Below, in pieces: positions 12,405 to 25,499 of a DNA stretch of 64,000 nucleotides. The DNA is from Saxidomus purpurata (taxonomy: Eukaryota > Mollusca > Bivalvia > Venerida > Veneridae). The notes under the pieces were generated by a model that did not search any database, was not told where the DNA came from, and worked only from the letters and a program-made list of their open reading frames with translations. Location of the stretch: NCBI GenBank assembly GCA_022818135.1, contig JAFMSR010000018.1, forward strand, positions 17,492,847 to 17,556,846. The letters run 5' to 3'. Position numbers and translations under genes: made by a program. How positions within the stretch are numbered: the first letter of the stretch is position 1; every line of letters starts with the position of its first letter.

Positions 12405-13799
12405 CTACAAAATATTACAAGAGCATTCGTACATGTAAAGAACACCGTAGAATTCTGAATAAGATGTCATTTCGTTAGGACTTTGCTCTTTAATGTATTT
12501 TCTGTATAATGTAATTAGTTTGAAAGTGATTTTCTGCCATACTCCTTCTCAGTTTTTATACAATGGTTACCAGTTTGACTTACACTTAAAATGTAACATG
12601 GCTAGTCTGGATCATTCCAAATATCATTTGACAGGCGATGGTATGTAAAGCTGCCTGAACGCACACAGAAATTAGTGTATTCAATCCACAAATACTATGA
12701 GCATTTCCAACATATATTACGCGTAAGAAATATTATGTTTTGTATACTATTAGCTAAACCTTCCTTTCTCAATGGATTAATTATCGTTACGAATATTTCA
12801 ATGAGATAATTGCAAAAGTAAAGAGCAAATTATCAAGTATTCGTCAAGTAAATGTTCTGGTTTTTGTTTGTAGTTGTGCTATTTGGGTCCACCATCCTCG
12901 TTCTAGGTGTATAATCGGTACGACCCGTTTAGTTCATACCCTGTTGTTCTTATGAGTAACAGTTATCTTATAATATGTCAATATTGTAAAATGATCACAT
13001 GTCCACACATATGCGATAAGCTCAAAGAATCTATTCTCCGTTCCAAACAAAAATTTTACAGTCCTATATTTGTTTAATTCATTATGGATATTACAAATAC
13101 AGTCAAAATAAAAATCAATTTCGTACAAAATGTTCTTTTGATTTTGATCAAAATTTCAAGTTCATCATTCTACCTGTATCTGTAACTGAAACAGATATGA
13201 AACCAAAAGCTTCATACAACATATTATTTAGAGAACTTTGTTATCATCAGTTTACATAATTTCCAGTATAAGTAACTAACCCACCACCCCTTTACCCCCC
13301 TTTATTTAATTATCAACTCTTTAAATATATCCCATCTTTTTTAAAACCTTCCGCCCAAAAAAAACAACCCCCCCCCCCTTTTTTTAAAAAATTTTTTTAT
13401 TTTCTCCCCCCATTAGTTTTAAAATGATCGAGTTATACAGATTCCACATGGAAGATAATTTTAAGAGTGCATCAAGGATTTTAACCCATGTTAAGTCTAC
13501 GGAGGTTTAAACTTTAAATTTCAATTTTCTGCCATATAAGTTGTACCACTTGATCATTTTGAAATTCATGTAATTAATTACCTACCTAGTGTCTGTATAA
13601 TTGCAAGATATGATAGTTTTTGTGCACCGATAGCTAAACAAAAAGCTGGCATATATTAAAAGTGTTGATAATTTAATAAAGAATGAAAAGGGCAGTTGGT
13701 GCGTTCGTTGAGTATATCTCTAAATTATTTTCTCGATACCCCAAACTCGCCTTATTAAAGGGGAACCCCCTAAACTGGTGTCAAATTAAATACCTTCAC
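12405..13799. other. No gene seen
   Basis: AT-rich. C and A/T homopolymer tracts at about 13290-13410 may be sequencing or assembly noise. No supported coding region. Confidence 0.5.
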
Positions 13800-13990
13800 A
13801 AATGAATAATAGAATATTGCATTATTACTTAACCTAAATAATTTAGCTGTTAATTCCAGTCATAATCTGTAAAATCAGCGTTTTGGAATATGTTGCAGTA
13901 CCGTCTATCATTCACTAATCAATGTAAAGTTGTTGTTCTACAATATATCGGTTGATTATTTGTCCTAAAATAATGCATTTTAAAAATTAA
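13800..13990. repeat. Duplicated segment, copy 1 (partner 15190-15435)
   Basis: Shares ATAATAG(A)ATATTGCA, GTAAAGTTGTTGTTCTACAAT (GCAAAGTTGTTGTTATACAAT in the partner) and TTGATTATT(T/C)GT in the same order with the segment 1.4 kb downstream; an old, diverged direct duplication. Confidence 0.65.
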
Positions 13991-15189
13991 ATTGTAGTTA
14001 TTTATCAGTTAACGCTCATTAAACACAAATTATTCATATTTGGGGAATATAATCTGCCAGGTGTAGATCTTGTCTTTTTAAATAATTCGATAAGACAATG
14101 CATGTTATTTGACAAGTGAAGTTGTCTAGACAGTTTTATCACTGAAAACATTGCTATAGAGACTTGTTTGATTAAAGTAGATTTAAATCTGCTAAAATTA
14201 CCATTGAAATTGAAAAATAGTTAAGAAAATGCTCTAAAAATTTTAGAATATTGCCACCAAAGTCAAAACTTTTCATATATTGTCAATATTTTTCAGGTTT
14301 CTCTTATTTTTCCAAAGACTCGATCCTTTGTTATGCTAGATTTGACATGAAAGCCACATGCATTACAATACTCTCACATAGTATTAAAAGAGAGTTGAAT
14401 AGTGAATACACTGAAAGAAGTGTTCAACATCAAATGTAATATTGTCAGTTTTGCATTACCAAAAATTTACAGAAACTTTTAAAGTAGTTGTTATAGCAAG
14501 ATATACATCTTCAATTATAGAAAAACATACATACTTTAACTGTTTGTTATAATTCCAACCCAAACTGACTGATTAAGTGTAGGGATATGAAGGGTGTAAT
14601 GTTCGTATACAAAGTGGTATCAATATGTTTAAAACGTCCTATACACAACAACTATTGGCAGTCCAAAGGGGTTTGACTGGAGATTTGTTTTATGTATCAT
14701 TATGGCTTCAGTTAATTAAATAATACTAGGTTGAACTGACCATATCATTCCCTTATACATAATTTTACATAGCAAAGGATGCAATTTTTAAATTTGGTAA
14801 AAAAATAAACTTTTACAGTATCAAATCAATCCTTTCTTTTCTATGATTTTATTCGCTAAGAGAAGTGTAGTAGAAGTATTTTTGTTTGTGTGATACATTA
14901 AATTCCAAAAGTAAACGTAATATCGTAAAAAGATTTTTCCCCCCCAGTATCTGAAGAAACGGGGCTACTTCCCCCCCCTAAAAAAAAATAAAAAAATTTT
15001 TTTTTTTTTTTTTATATAATAAAATAAAAAAAAAAAAAAATAAAATATATCTGAAGCCATAATGATACATAAAACAAATGATAATGTAGTATATAACATG
15101 TATTTTGGACAATTTTCTGAGCTTAAAGTGTCCGTTCCTTGTTTCAGACTCGTTTTCCAATTGAGCCACTCCCTAAAGCTGATCTTAAT

Positions 15190-15435
15190 TAAATAACTCC
15201 AGAAACATAAATAATAGTATATTGCACTTATCATTACTTACATACATATTTATTTATAAACTATACATTCCAAGTCACTATCGATAAAGTCAGCATTTTA
15301 AAGAATGTGTTCAGTAACGTAAATCATTCAATAATCTATGCAAAGTTGTTGTTATACAATTGGGTGGAGAGCGATTTATTACACAAGGTCAGAATGTTGA
15401 TTATTCGTGCTTAAATTTGTCATTTTTCGATATAT
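15190..15435. repeat. Duplicated segment, copy 2
   Basis: Partner of 13800-13990; the same phrase order with an extra insert of about 35 bp after the GTTGTTATACAAT phrase. Confidence 0.65.
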
Positions 15436-16616
15436 GCTGATCTTTAATATTGTATTTATTTATCATTTTTATTTAATAAGTTACATTGACAATGTCATTC
15501 AGTGAGAATACAAAGTTATATGACTTCATTTTATTTGTACATTTGTTCTCCATAGGTGATCATTATTTGCCCCATAGACAATTATGAACGCTGTATAGTA
15601 ATTTTAGTAACAATCACGTCTAGGTACACGACGTATTTCAAATCTAGTCTTTATAGGCTATGTGTGATTTTGATTACAATGGCCTTACGTAAAGTTTAAT
15701 TAATTAGTTAATTAATTAATTAATTAATTAGTTGAAAAAGATACCAATTTCGACCAGTATCATTACTGTCGCAGATTTTCAATTGTCTAATTAATCAGAT
15801 ATCTATCCTGTATATATTATCTAGATCAGCCTTCAGCAATATTCATCCACATTTTATGTATCTACTTCACTACGTTGTACTTTACCTTTAACCTGTTTCT
15901 CTTGTTTTCAAGCTTGATTTTTATCTTTTTCACATTTCTTGCTGTCGTTATGATAGTTTTGAATCTATTGATCACGCATCTTGAAAGTATGACATTGTTC
16001 CTGATATTTTTACTGTTAATAACATAAAATCACACAAATAGAAACTTGGAGGCCATCTTGGCGATAACATTGATGTCTAAACAACAATACCATGAGAATA
16101 CTTGACATATCAAAGCAAAACACAATCGTAACAGCACGACCAAATGAACCTCCTTGGAACACTAGTGAAATTCGGAAAAAAATATTGGTAAAGAAATAGG
16201 ATGGTAAAGCTCTCACTAGACAAAAGACATTTAGAACTACCAATAATAATAACACAATTCCTACTTTATACGACTCTAGTACAAACCATACTGCTTCTTG
16301 GATAAGGTAAACTTCTTAAATTGTAACATTCAACAACACACTTCGTGACGATGGCAAGAGAGTACCAAATCTATAACCTGTTGACCCAAACATGTGTCTG
16401 AGTGAGATATAACCCATTGAGGTTTGTGATGTCCGTAAATCTTTAAACGTAAACAAAGCCCCAGCGCCAGATCTTAGTCGCAGAATACTTCGAGAAACGG
16501 CAGTTGAACTCTCTTGTATCTTTAACTATTCAAGTTAAGATGAAATGGAACTCCTACTTGTCCTCGATCCGTTAGGGTTATCGCTTTCTCATTATTTATT
16601 AAGCAATAAGTTCAGT
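15436..16616. other. No gene seen; (TTAA/TTAATTAA)n at about 15696-15732
   Basis: AT-rich. Holds a simple ATTAATTA tract and unrecognised short open frames. Confidence 0.5.
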
Positions 16617-17117
16617 GACAATGTACAGAGTTGCTATGACAATACGCCCATTTTTTATAACTGTGGGATGTTAAGAGATGCTACGACAATGCGCGAATCT
16701 GCGATGACAATGCGCCGAGTTTTTATGACAATGCGCAGAGTTGCTGTGATAATACTCCCAAGTTGTCATGAAATACGCCGAGTTGTTATGACAATGCGCC
16801 AAGTTGCTATGCTATGCGCCGAGTTGCTATGACAATGCGCCGAATTGCTATGACAATGCGCCAAGTTGCTATGACAATGTGCCGAGTTGCTATAAAAATG
16901 CACCGAGTTGCTATGACAATGCGCCGAGTTGCCATGGTAATATGCGCAGTTGCGATGATGATGCGCCGATTTGCTATGACAATATACGAAGTTAGGATGA
17001 CAATGCACAGAATTGCTATGCCATTGTGCGAGGTTGCGATGATAGTGTCGAGTTTTAATGACAAAGCGCCGAGTTGCTATGACAATGTGCGAGGTTGCGA
17101 TGACAATACGCAAAGGA
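16617..17117. repeat. 21-bp minisatellite GAGTTGCTATGACAATGCGCC
   Basis: About 23 degenerate copies of a 21-bp unit. Because 21 is divisible by 3, reading frames stay open on both strands for 60-115 codons and yield repetitive pseudo-proteins (HCHSNSA-type on the - strand, CYDNAPS-type on the +). I read these as by-products of the repeat: there is no start context, splice signal or homology. Confidence 0.9.
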
Positions 17118-18444
17118 AATGATAATACCGGTATCTTGCATCTCTTCCTACGACTATTGACGTTTTCTGTAGACTCGGCAACATTTCTACGTCCTTATTC
17201 ATAATCTAAACTTTAGATCGCTATTTGAAACATTTTTCAGCGATAGCTAGCTCGTTTTAATCTCGGGATAGGCACACTAAATCACGTTTACATTCTATGA
17301 AATCTTTTGAGCAAACGAAAAATATATGATCGCTTCGAAAACGATATCTTGATGAAGTAGACAGCGATTTATTCCGCATGAATCACAGGACTGAATGGTA
17401 ATCCGTCTTTGTCAAAATTACACAAAAGACTCCATTGATCTTTAACTCTGGCTGTGAGGCCTTTATCCGATTTTAATCATAGTAACTTCTAAAGACGCCT
17501 AAAATGTTAGAATGTCATTAGCGTTCTGTTATTGGACATGTCCAATGCCAAAGAAAAGAAAGGGAAAAAATAAACATGGAACGATCGGTGTTGAAACTGT
17601 GAAACTAGAAGGATGATACAGTGTCAATTGATAGCATCTGAACCTTTCAGATCTTATAACCCTAAGGGTCAGTTGACTATCTATTTACAGAATTACTGCA
17701 TACCTTCCACAAACTTCGATATATTTAACTTGAAACCAGACGGGGTGCCAAAACTAATGTTAGTTGTCGTTCAAAACAGAAAGAAACGAACAAACAAACA
17801 AAAACAACATAACAAAAACAAGAATATTTAAACATGATTTACTGCTTGGATAAAGAGATACCTTTTCCTCTTGGTTATAAATTATTCAATGAAATATTAA
17901 AGTGCTTTAAAGGGCGGAATACTAAGCATGTGTGAGCTATGAAACAAACCCAAATTTTGCTTTCAGTGCATAGCAATTCAAATTGATATAACCTGTTGTA
18001 GTAATTTCACCATATTTGGTATCAAAGGTTCATAAAAATTACACTTTGGGTAAATGACAAACCGCTACCCTAAACAGAAGATAACGTCCAATACAGTGAG
18101 TCAAAGTAGTACCAGAACATTTCTGAATGCCAGACGTCAATCTCTAGACAGTTTATTATGTTAAGATCTTTGACCAGTGTTAAGACAAAAGATAATTTGA
18201 TCTTTTGACAAATGCATGTGGTAATTACGATTTACGAGCAGCCGCTAAAAGGAAGGAGTCTTGATTTTTCCTATGAAAGCTCTGTTGTAGCTTCTAATAT
18301 TTTAACCCCGGTGATGTTTTTGTGCACTTGAAATATAGCATCTAGAACAAGTCTTAAATCAAGACAAATGGGAAATGTCGACATACAGCCAGGAGGGCAA
18401 CGAAAGGAATCTGTTGATCATATGGAAGGACAATTTGAACGCTC
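17118..18444. other. No gene seen
   Basis: Intergenic AT-rich DNA with no recognised repeat or coding region. Confidence 0.5.
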
Positions 18445-18630
18445 ATGGTATGACGCAGCAAACAATATGGAATGATATTGAGGTAAAAATTACACAATGC
18501 CCCAGCTTACGTGTTTCAAATTTCCTCATTGACCTGCTATTGTTTACTTATTGGTTCATGTTCAATATAATCATTGGCTTTAACTTTTATCACGCTTGTT
18601 GACAATTACACAAGGTGCCTGCTGCAAGTT
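18445..18630. repeat. Duplicated segment D1 (partner 21095-21275)
   Basis: Shares GTATGACGCAGCAAACAATA, then TTACGTG..TTTCAA and TTCAATATAATCATTGGCTT (TTTAATATAATTATTGGCTT in the partner), in the same order and orientation 2.65 kb apart. Confidence 0.7.
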
Positions 18631-19243
18631 ACCAAAATTTTACCTGTTAGTTTAGGCCATGATGCCTTTTTTTATATTTTCTATTTGACTAAATGTACAG
18701 TACTAGAATTTAGCAAAATGGTTCTATTTCAATCATGCTGTGTTTATCTTGGCTTATTTATGTAATGGCATCGAATAAAAATTACACTAAATGATCCCCA
18801 ACCAGCATGCAAAATGTTATCAGGCACTAGGCAAAATAGAACTCAAGCTTAATGTCATTTCAAAATTATAAGTCACATTTTGATAACGGGGGCGTTATGT
18901 TCTAGTCGCGTTTTTTCCAAATTTGAATAATTATTTGCCGGAAAGATTATCGTGGATATCCGAATATGTACAATGTTAAAAGACAAACAGATTTCCACTT
19001 TCATTTTCACTATATTTATGATAATGTCAAATCCTTCTTTAACACTCCTGCCTTCAGTTACAACATATAACATAACTCCTGCATGGGAAGAGTCTGGATG
19101 CAAAAAGATCCTAACCGGCAATTCTCCATTTTCAAGTTCCCCAACGGTATAAAAGGCAATGGATTGCATTGACTAGTGCAGACTGGCCAATAGCACTTCC
19201 GACGGTATACCATTAAACTATGCCCTAAAAACATGATTGTTAA

Positions 19244-20120
19244 ATCCTGGGTGAGAAAATACAAAAGTAATCTCACTGGGGCTCAAACCCCGGACCTCGT
19301 GATCTGAAGGCGGACACTCAACAACGTCCCTATAGGTAACCCAACAGCAAGGCACTCACAACACGCCCATAAACCTACAATCACTACACTTCTCACCTCT
19401 TTTACTTTTCAGAGCTAGACAGCTCTCCAGATTGACCCTACCAATGCTCCCTAGAATAGTCCGTCAAACACTTCTGACACCATTAAAGTAAATCCTGGGT
19501 GAGAAAATACCAAGGTCCCTCCTGGGGCTCAAACCCCGGACCTCGTGATCTGAAGGCGGACAAACAACCACGTTGCGAAGCTTAACCCAACAGCAAGGCT
19601 TTATGAGTGCGCCTATAAACCTACAATCACTACACTTCTCCCTCTTTTACCATTTCAGGCTAGACAGCTCTCCAGATATAAGCCCTCCATGCTTCCCGAA
19701 TGAGTCCGTCAAACACGCAATGGACACCATTCAAGTAAATCCAAAAAGGTTGAGAAAATACCAAGGTCAACCTCCTGGGGCCAAAACCGAGGACCTCAGC
19801 TGTTCTGAAGGCAGAGCACTCAAGAGAACCACGTCGCTAAAGGGTTAATCCAAACAGCCAAGGCGTCAACGTGTTGCAAGTGGGCCTATAAACGTTGCTA
19901 CAATCACTACTCTTCTCCCATTCTATTGGTACTTTTCAGATTTAGACAGCTTATCTCCACAATTACCCTAAGGGAATGTCTGCCAGTCCCCCGAATGAGT
20001 CCGTCATGAACACTTCTGATCACCAAATTAAAGTAAATCTTGTGCGGTCTTAATCTACCAAGATCCCTCCTGGACGGGCTAAACCCCGGACATTAAGTGA
20101 CCTGCCATGAGCGAACACTC
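19244..20120 (-). repeat. Tandem array of tRNA-derived SINE units, four copies
   Basis: Units of about 245 bp begin near 19244, 19490 and 19737, with a fourth at about 20034. On the - strand each carries a tRNA-like head: a B-box-like GGGGTTTGAGCCCCAG, CACGAGGTC and CGTGGTT near an A-box position, followed by GGGTTTACTTTAATGGTGTCAG-type sequence. Degeneracy rises from left to right. An open frame at 19573-19848 is a shadow. The tRNA origin is inferred from the box motifs. Confidence 0.75.
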
Positions 20121-20127
20121 GACGATT

Positions 20128-20262
20128 CTCAACATCTTGTTAATGATAGTTAAGATGCTGATTGAAAGTAGTCCTATAAACCAACATTATCACTTACACA
20201 ATTTACAACAGAAAAAAAACATAACTTGTATTGGTCTTAATGCGTAGAATCTTCCTCCAGTT
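20128..20262. repeat. Duplicated segment D2 (partner 21681-21815)
   Basis: CTCAACATCTTGTTAATGAT(A/G)GTTAAGAT and TCTTAATGCGT(A/G)(G/C)(A/G) appear in the same order in both copies, 1.55 kb apart. Confidence 0.7.
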
Positions 20263-20857
20263 CTAGAACTCGTCTTCCTACGTAACATATTTTTATTCCA
20301 CTTATAATAACGATGCCAATTAAATTTTGTCAGTAGTATAGAAGAGACATCGAGAAAAACTTCCCCTTAAAAGGCGATGTATTTCTTCCAATAATAAAAA
20401 TATTGTCTGTAAATAAAGCTACACAGCTACATACAAACTTACCAGTTCAGGTTGCACATTAATAGAGTAATTGAAACAAAGGGACACAACTGATAGGGAA
20501 ACGGTTTAGGCAACAGCTAATTTAAGTCCGTCATAGGCCGGAGATCTTTGGCGAAAACTACGAACGTGCGGCCCCTGGGTACTCAAAATGTGATGTCAAA
20601 TTTGCAATTAACATTATGCTTACTTTCAACTTGCTTAGTGGCTTATTGCATCTTTCATTTTATGTGGTCCCGTCGTGTGTTTTGTTCTAAACAGCAATAT
20701 AACTGTGCAATGTTGAAATATCAAAGCTAATATACAGTCCCGGCATGTTGAAATATTTAATTACGCTACATTGGAACACGTCATTCAGCCAATGCCATAT
20801 ACATCAGGGACTAAACACCAAACAAGTTGTAACTTCCAGCAATCATGGTATCATTGT

Positions 20858-21080
20858 CAACACGCAGTGATCAAAGTGCAAGCATGCATAATGACTGTAC
20901 ACAAGCCCCCTAAGCACAATAGCAGTGTCAATGAGTAAATTGTCAACAGTAAGCAGGCATTGTGATATTGTCACACACACGTGATGAAAGTGCAAACATG
21001 CATAGTGACTGTAACCATAATACACAATAGCAGTGTCAATGAGTAAATTGTAACAGTAAGCAGGCATTGTGTAATTTTTA
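20858..21080. repeat. About 115-bp tandem duplication, two copies
   Basis: Both units contain GTGATNAAAGTGCAANCATG, GACTGTA and CACAATAGCAGTGTCAATGA followed by GTAAGCAGGCATTGTG. A - strand open frame across them is repetitive for the same reason. Confidence 0.85.
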
Positions 21081-21094
21081 CCTCAATATCATTC

Positions 21095-21275
21095 CATAGT
21101 ATGACGCAGCAAACAATACTAATGTACCATGATTCACAAAACATTTTTTAAAATATGCCCCAAATTACGTGAAGTTTCAATATTAAGCCCCTGATCGGTA
21201 TATTGTTTAGCAAATATTTTCATGTTTAATATAATTATTGGCTTTAATATGTTATACTTTGACAAGAATGAGGTG
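21095..21275. repeat. Duplicated segment D1, copy 2
   Basis: Partner of 18445-18630, diverged. Confidence 0.65.
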
Positions 21276-21470
21276 CTACTTTTGCAAGACAATAAATGTT
21301 TGACTGCTTTCAGCAAAATCACAGAAGGATACCCTAGTATTTTTAAGTTTCTATATAACTTTGTAAAAAAAATGTATGGTCACTAGAGATTTGAGAAAAC
21401 GTTGCTAGTCAATCATTATGTTTTATGGCATATTTATGTATTGGTATTTTAAAAATTTGACACTTCATTA

Positions 21471-21640
21471 TACCCCCACACACAAACAGTAAGGGGAAGG
21501 TATGTCTGCCTGTTTGTCCATCCATCTGTAGACGCAATCTTATGGACGCTAAATCCCGCAAATCCAAATCTGAACATAATGTTCTTTCTTAACATCTCAA
21601 AAACCCTGGGACACAATTTAATGTTATATCACAGAAATGA
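21471..21640 (+). mobile_element. 5' end of a TATACCCCC-headed element, truncated
   Basis: TTATACCCCCACACACAAAC, then AGGGGAAGGTAT as hairpin partner, then CTGTTTGTCCATCCATC, the head layout of families A and B. No tandem core or 3' end follows; D2 copy 2 begins at 21681. Confidence 0.55.
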
Positions 21641-23599
21641 TAAGTGACCGATGCCTTGATCGTAACTCGACTTGCATTTTCTCAACATCTTGTTAATGAT
21701 GGTTAAGATTGTCAGATTGAAAGCAGCATCCTTAACCCGAAGATTATCATTTGTCAAATTTAGAAACAGTAAATAAAAACGTAATGGATTCTTAATGCGT
21801 GCGATCTGTCCTACAGCTAATAGGAAAAACATTAAAATATTCCTATAAACATGATTTTTAATCCGATGGCAAAGTAGAAGTTTATCGCTGGCATGAATGA
21901 AATCCCTTGAAAGCAGCCATGCTGTTTAATTCAGTTTATATTATTTTTCTAATTTCTAGTTTTTATTTTCTTTTGACCGAGATAGCATAAAGATTTCTTT
22001 AAATTACAAGAATAATATTCCTTTCCTACAGAAAAGATTTGTTATTTACTCGTAGTAATGTACATGTCGAAGTAATTAATGGACATGAGGAAGTCAGAAA
22101 CGAAAGCAGAATAAAGTTTTATCTAATGACCTCGAGAAAAAGATCAGCTTTCAGTTAAGTGAAAATAAAACATACATGTATTACGCCTTTGCATTTCAGA
22201 ATTCCTATACTGCTGTGTAAGCATCTGTTTTTTATGCCCATGTTCTGACTGGAAAGACGTTTATAATGAGACTAAAATCAAGAAAGCCATTTCTAAAGTG
22301 CGTTCCTGATCTAAATTGTCCATGCGGCTAAATTAACATGGTTTATTACTATAAACCTCGCAGTTCCTAATCAAAGACCTTCTCTTTAATGCATGCTATC
22401 ACGTTATTAAGTGAAGCCAATTGATCAGCCTGGACATCGCTGCCGATATTTTATTACTTGCCACATTATCGTGTCCATATGCAGGTTTATTAAAGACATT
22501 TTCCCCGGAGCATCTTGAAGCTGTCTGTCACTAGACACGTGACTAAGGACTGGTCATTTCACTTAGTTATGACACACTCTTTTACATTGATTTGGATCGA
22601 TCATACTTATGAGCTGCTTTGAAGAATGTCATATGAAATGGGGTACTCCGTGGGACAATCAACACGTGACTGGGCGGTCGGAAGGGACTTGGTGATTAGG
22701 ATAGATAAAGTCACACCTGACAGTTGTCTAATGAACTGCCAACTTGCAGGTGTAATTCTTCCCTGGTATATTCAATCTCAAACAGAGATGCCTTCGGTTC
22801 AAAGACTAATTCAGAGAAATACTAATAAGTAAATTTAATTAAGAATCAACTTCTCAGCCTTTCTAAATATTTTAGTGGGGCTTTTTAGAACATGTATAGA
22901 CGATTCATAGTCTTTCAGGTACTTTAACGGTAAAAAATAGTCCATGTTTAACAATTACATTAAATTACCATATGTACAATTTTTTTTTACGTCAGATAGA
23001 ATAATGACATTATAACGTATGCCTACATTGATATATATCACAAACAGTACTATCGGTGCTTTGATTGTAATTAAGCACCATAGGTAAGGAACATGTTATT
23101 TCAAGTTCGAACTATTTGATTCTGTGTGCATGTTATCACAGCGTTGTCAGACTGCTTTAGAACAAAATATTGCTAACAGTATCACCAAGTTTAATTATAA
23201 GTTTGGGACAGAAACGTTTATGAAATATAAGCTTAGATAGTTTGAAAAACTTAGGTATAAGCATTGTTATTGGACGCTCACAGTTTCATGTTCAAAAACT
23301 CAATTTCTCCAAAATCATAATAACATTCAAGAAAAAAATGTAAAAATAAATGCTAGAATTCATAACGAAAGTCAAAAAATAAAGGTAGCAATTTGCAAAA
23401 ATCCATTGAAAATGTTGTTGGGATTTTTGAGAGGTTAAAAAAACGTTTGTAACGCTTTATTATTTGGTAGCGTGTAATTTCAAATATACAGATATAGTCG
23501 ACAGGACATTATACTGGAACAGTCTTATTTGACTATTTGTTCTAAAATAGAAGATCTATATTATTTTGAGAGCTTTGTTTTTTTCAGCAAAACCTGAGA
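21641..23599. other. D2 copy 2 at 21681-21815, otherwise no gene seen
   Basis: After D2 copy 2, AT-rich intergenic DNA. The open frame at 22626-22832 (68 codons, mixed composition) is the least AT-biased in this stretch but matches no domain I know. Confidence 0.45.
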
Positions 23600-23960
23600 A
23601 CGAGCAGCTTTAAATGAAAGGTCACTGTGACTTTAACATTTGACCCAGTTACCTCAAAACGATCATCTTCTGTCTGTGACTAATGTTCCTACCAGGTTTG
23701 AAATCTTTGCATCAAATCCTTCTTAAAAGATTACTGAATGGAAATCCTTTTTTCAAAAAAAAAACCAACTTCTGTGACCTCGACCTTTGACCCAGTAACA
23801 TCAAAATGAAAAGGGTTCATCTTCTGTCGATGAACAATTCCCAAATCAAGATCGGGAATTTTTTTAATTATTGAGTGGAAATCAATTTAAAGCTGTACCA
23901 TTCAACATCTTCATAGCAATATACCCGCCCAACTTCTTCGAATGGGGGCATGATTAGTAA
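23600..23960. mobile_element. Tandem-core element fragment, two units
   Basis: Units start with GTGACTTTAACATTTGACCC at 23627 and GTGACCTCGACCTTTGACCC at 23774, a period of 147 bp. The right end has ATACCCGCCCAACTTCTTCG followed by AATGGGGGCAT, a C/G hairpin like the heads of families A and B in reverse. Confidence 0.55.
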
Positions 23961-25499
23961 ATAAACGATTGTCCTTTATTACAATCGGAAAACAGTTAAT
24001 CTACAAGATATAGCTTTAAGACAAGGGAGGTGGCTTTCCATTAAGTTAGGACGACAAGAAATAGCGGTTACCTCTCTTAGCATATATTTCAGATTAAAAT
24101 TTGTATTACAACATGCGCTGATGTTTCATTTCACACGTCACTCATTATATTCTTTCATGGCAATCATAGTGGTATGCATAATTCGTTAACTTATTTGTGC
24201 AGAAAATGGTAAGCAGACTCCGTATCACGACAGTCGTAGGTCGTATCACGGTAATTAACTCATTAATGTATAAAACCAAAGATGGGGGGAAAGGCACAGA
24301 GTAAAATATGAATGACAACGATCAAATTAACCAAATTATCTGTCAGAGGCTCGAACTATTGAAAGTTTAATTATTGCAATTGAGGCAAGCTTTTTATTTT
24401 CGAAGTAAAAAAACAACTTCTATGTTACATACGTATGCAACATTATAGAAAAATAAAAAAAATGAGCTAACGGATGGGCTTGGGGAGAAAACCAAGGCGC
24501 CAGGAAAGGAAATTATTAAATCACAGAACTTGATTATAAAATACTCGCATAATATGTATATGATCAATATTTTTCCTTGTTTGTCAAGAATCGGATATTG
24601 AAGCAATGTCTGAAATTTTAATTTGGTAGCAAAAAAAAGTTGTGTTCATGCAAAAGTTACTTGAGGGCTAAGGTGGGCGTACTATGTGAAAGCAAGAACT
24701 CCAGACGGACACTGAAAGCATACTTTAATGACACTAGACACGCTGCAGTCTGAAATGTGACTTGTGATGCTCCGAGAACAGTATTTTTATTGAATGGAAC
24801 CACTTCCTGAATTATTCGTAAAATGAAACTTCGTGAAGACTAGGTGCAAAACAAGGAACGTTTGGTGGGCCGTTTTAAAAGGTGTCTTTTGGATTCATTT
24901 GAGATTCGAAGCCATGACTTGTGGATAACGAGTCCGCTGCTGTACACAATATCCACAAGTCGAGTATGAATCATGTCCAATGACATAAATATATGAAGCA
25001 AATTACAAATTAATACAGTAATGATGTAACGGAAAAGGTTGAATAAATTATTTCGATTGCCGTGTACGTGCAGTTTTGCACGTTCCGAGGATATAAACAA
25101 GCTTTACAAAATTTGAGGTATACATGCCTAGATTTAAAGACTGATAGATGATGCTGGGTCATATGCACGGCTTTTATCGACGCTGAATGTAAACGGATTG
25201 GCAAACAATATCTACAGTTACACCTGTACTGGCAGTGGGCACCGCGACTTTACAACCACATTCGACCTTAAACATGCACGCAGACAATACTGCTGCGCCC
25301 CATTTCACTATTTTTATATCCAAACATCTTTATCAAACAGCCAGCTATGCCTATTCTCTTAGAGTCCAAACCTGAAAGTAGCTCCGGCACGTTAGTAAGC
25401 CTATAATTCTTCATTTTCAACCATATGGCCAGCCACGGAAGTATACTGTAGTTTATACTTCCGTTGGCCATCGCAGACATGAAAGTTGTATTGTATCGT

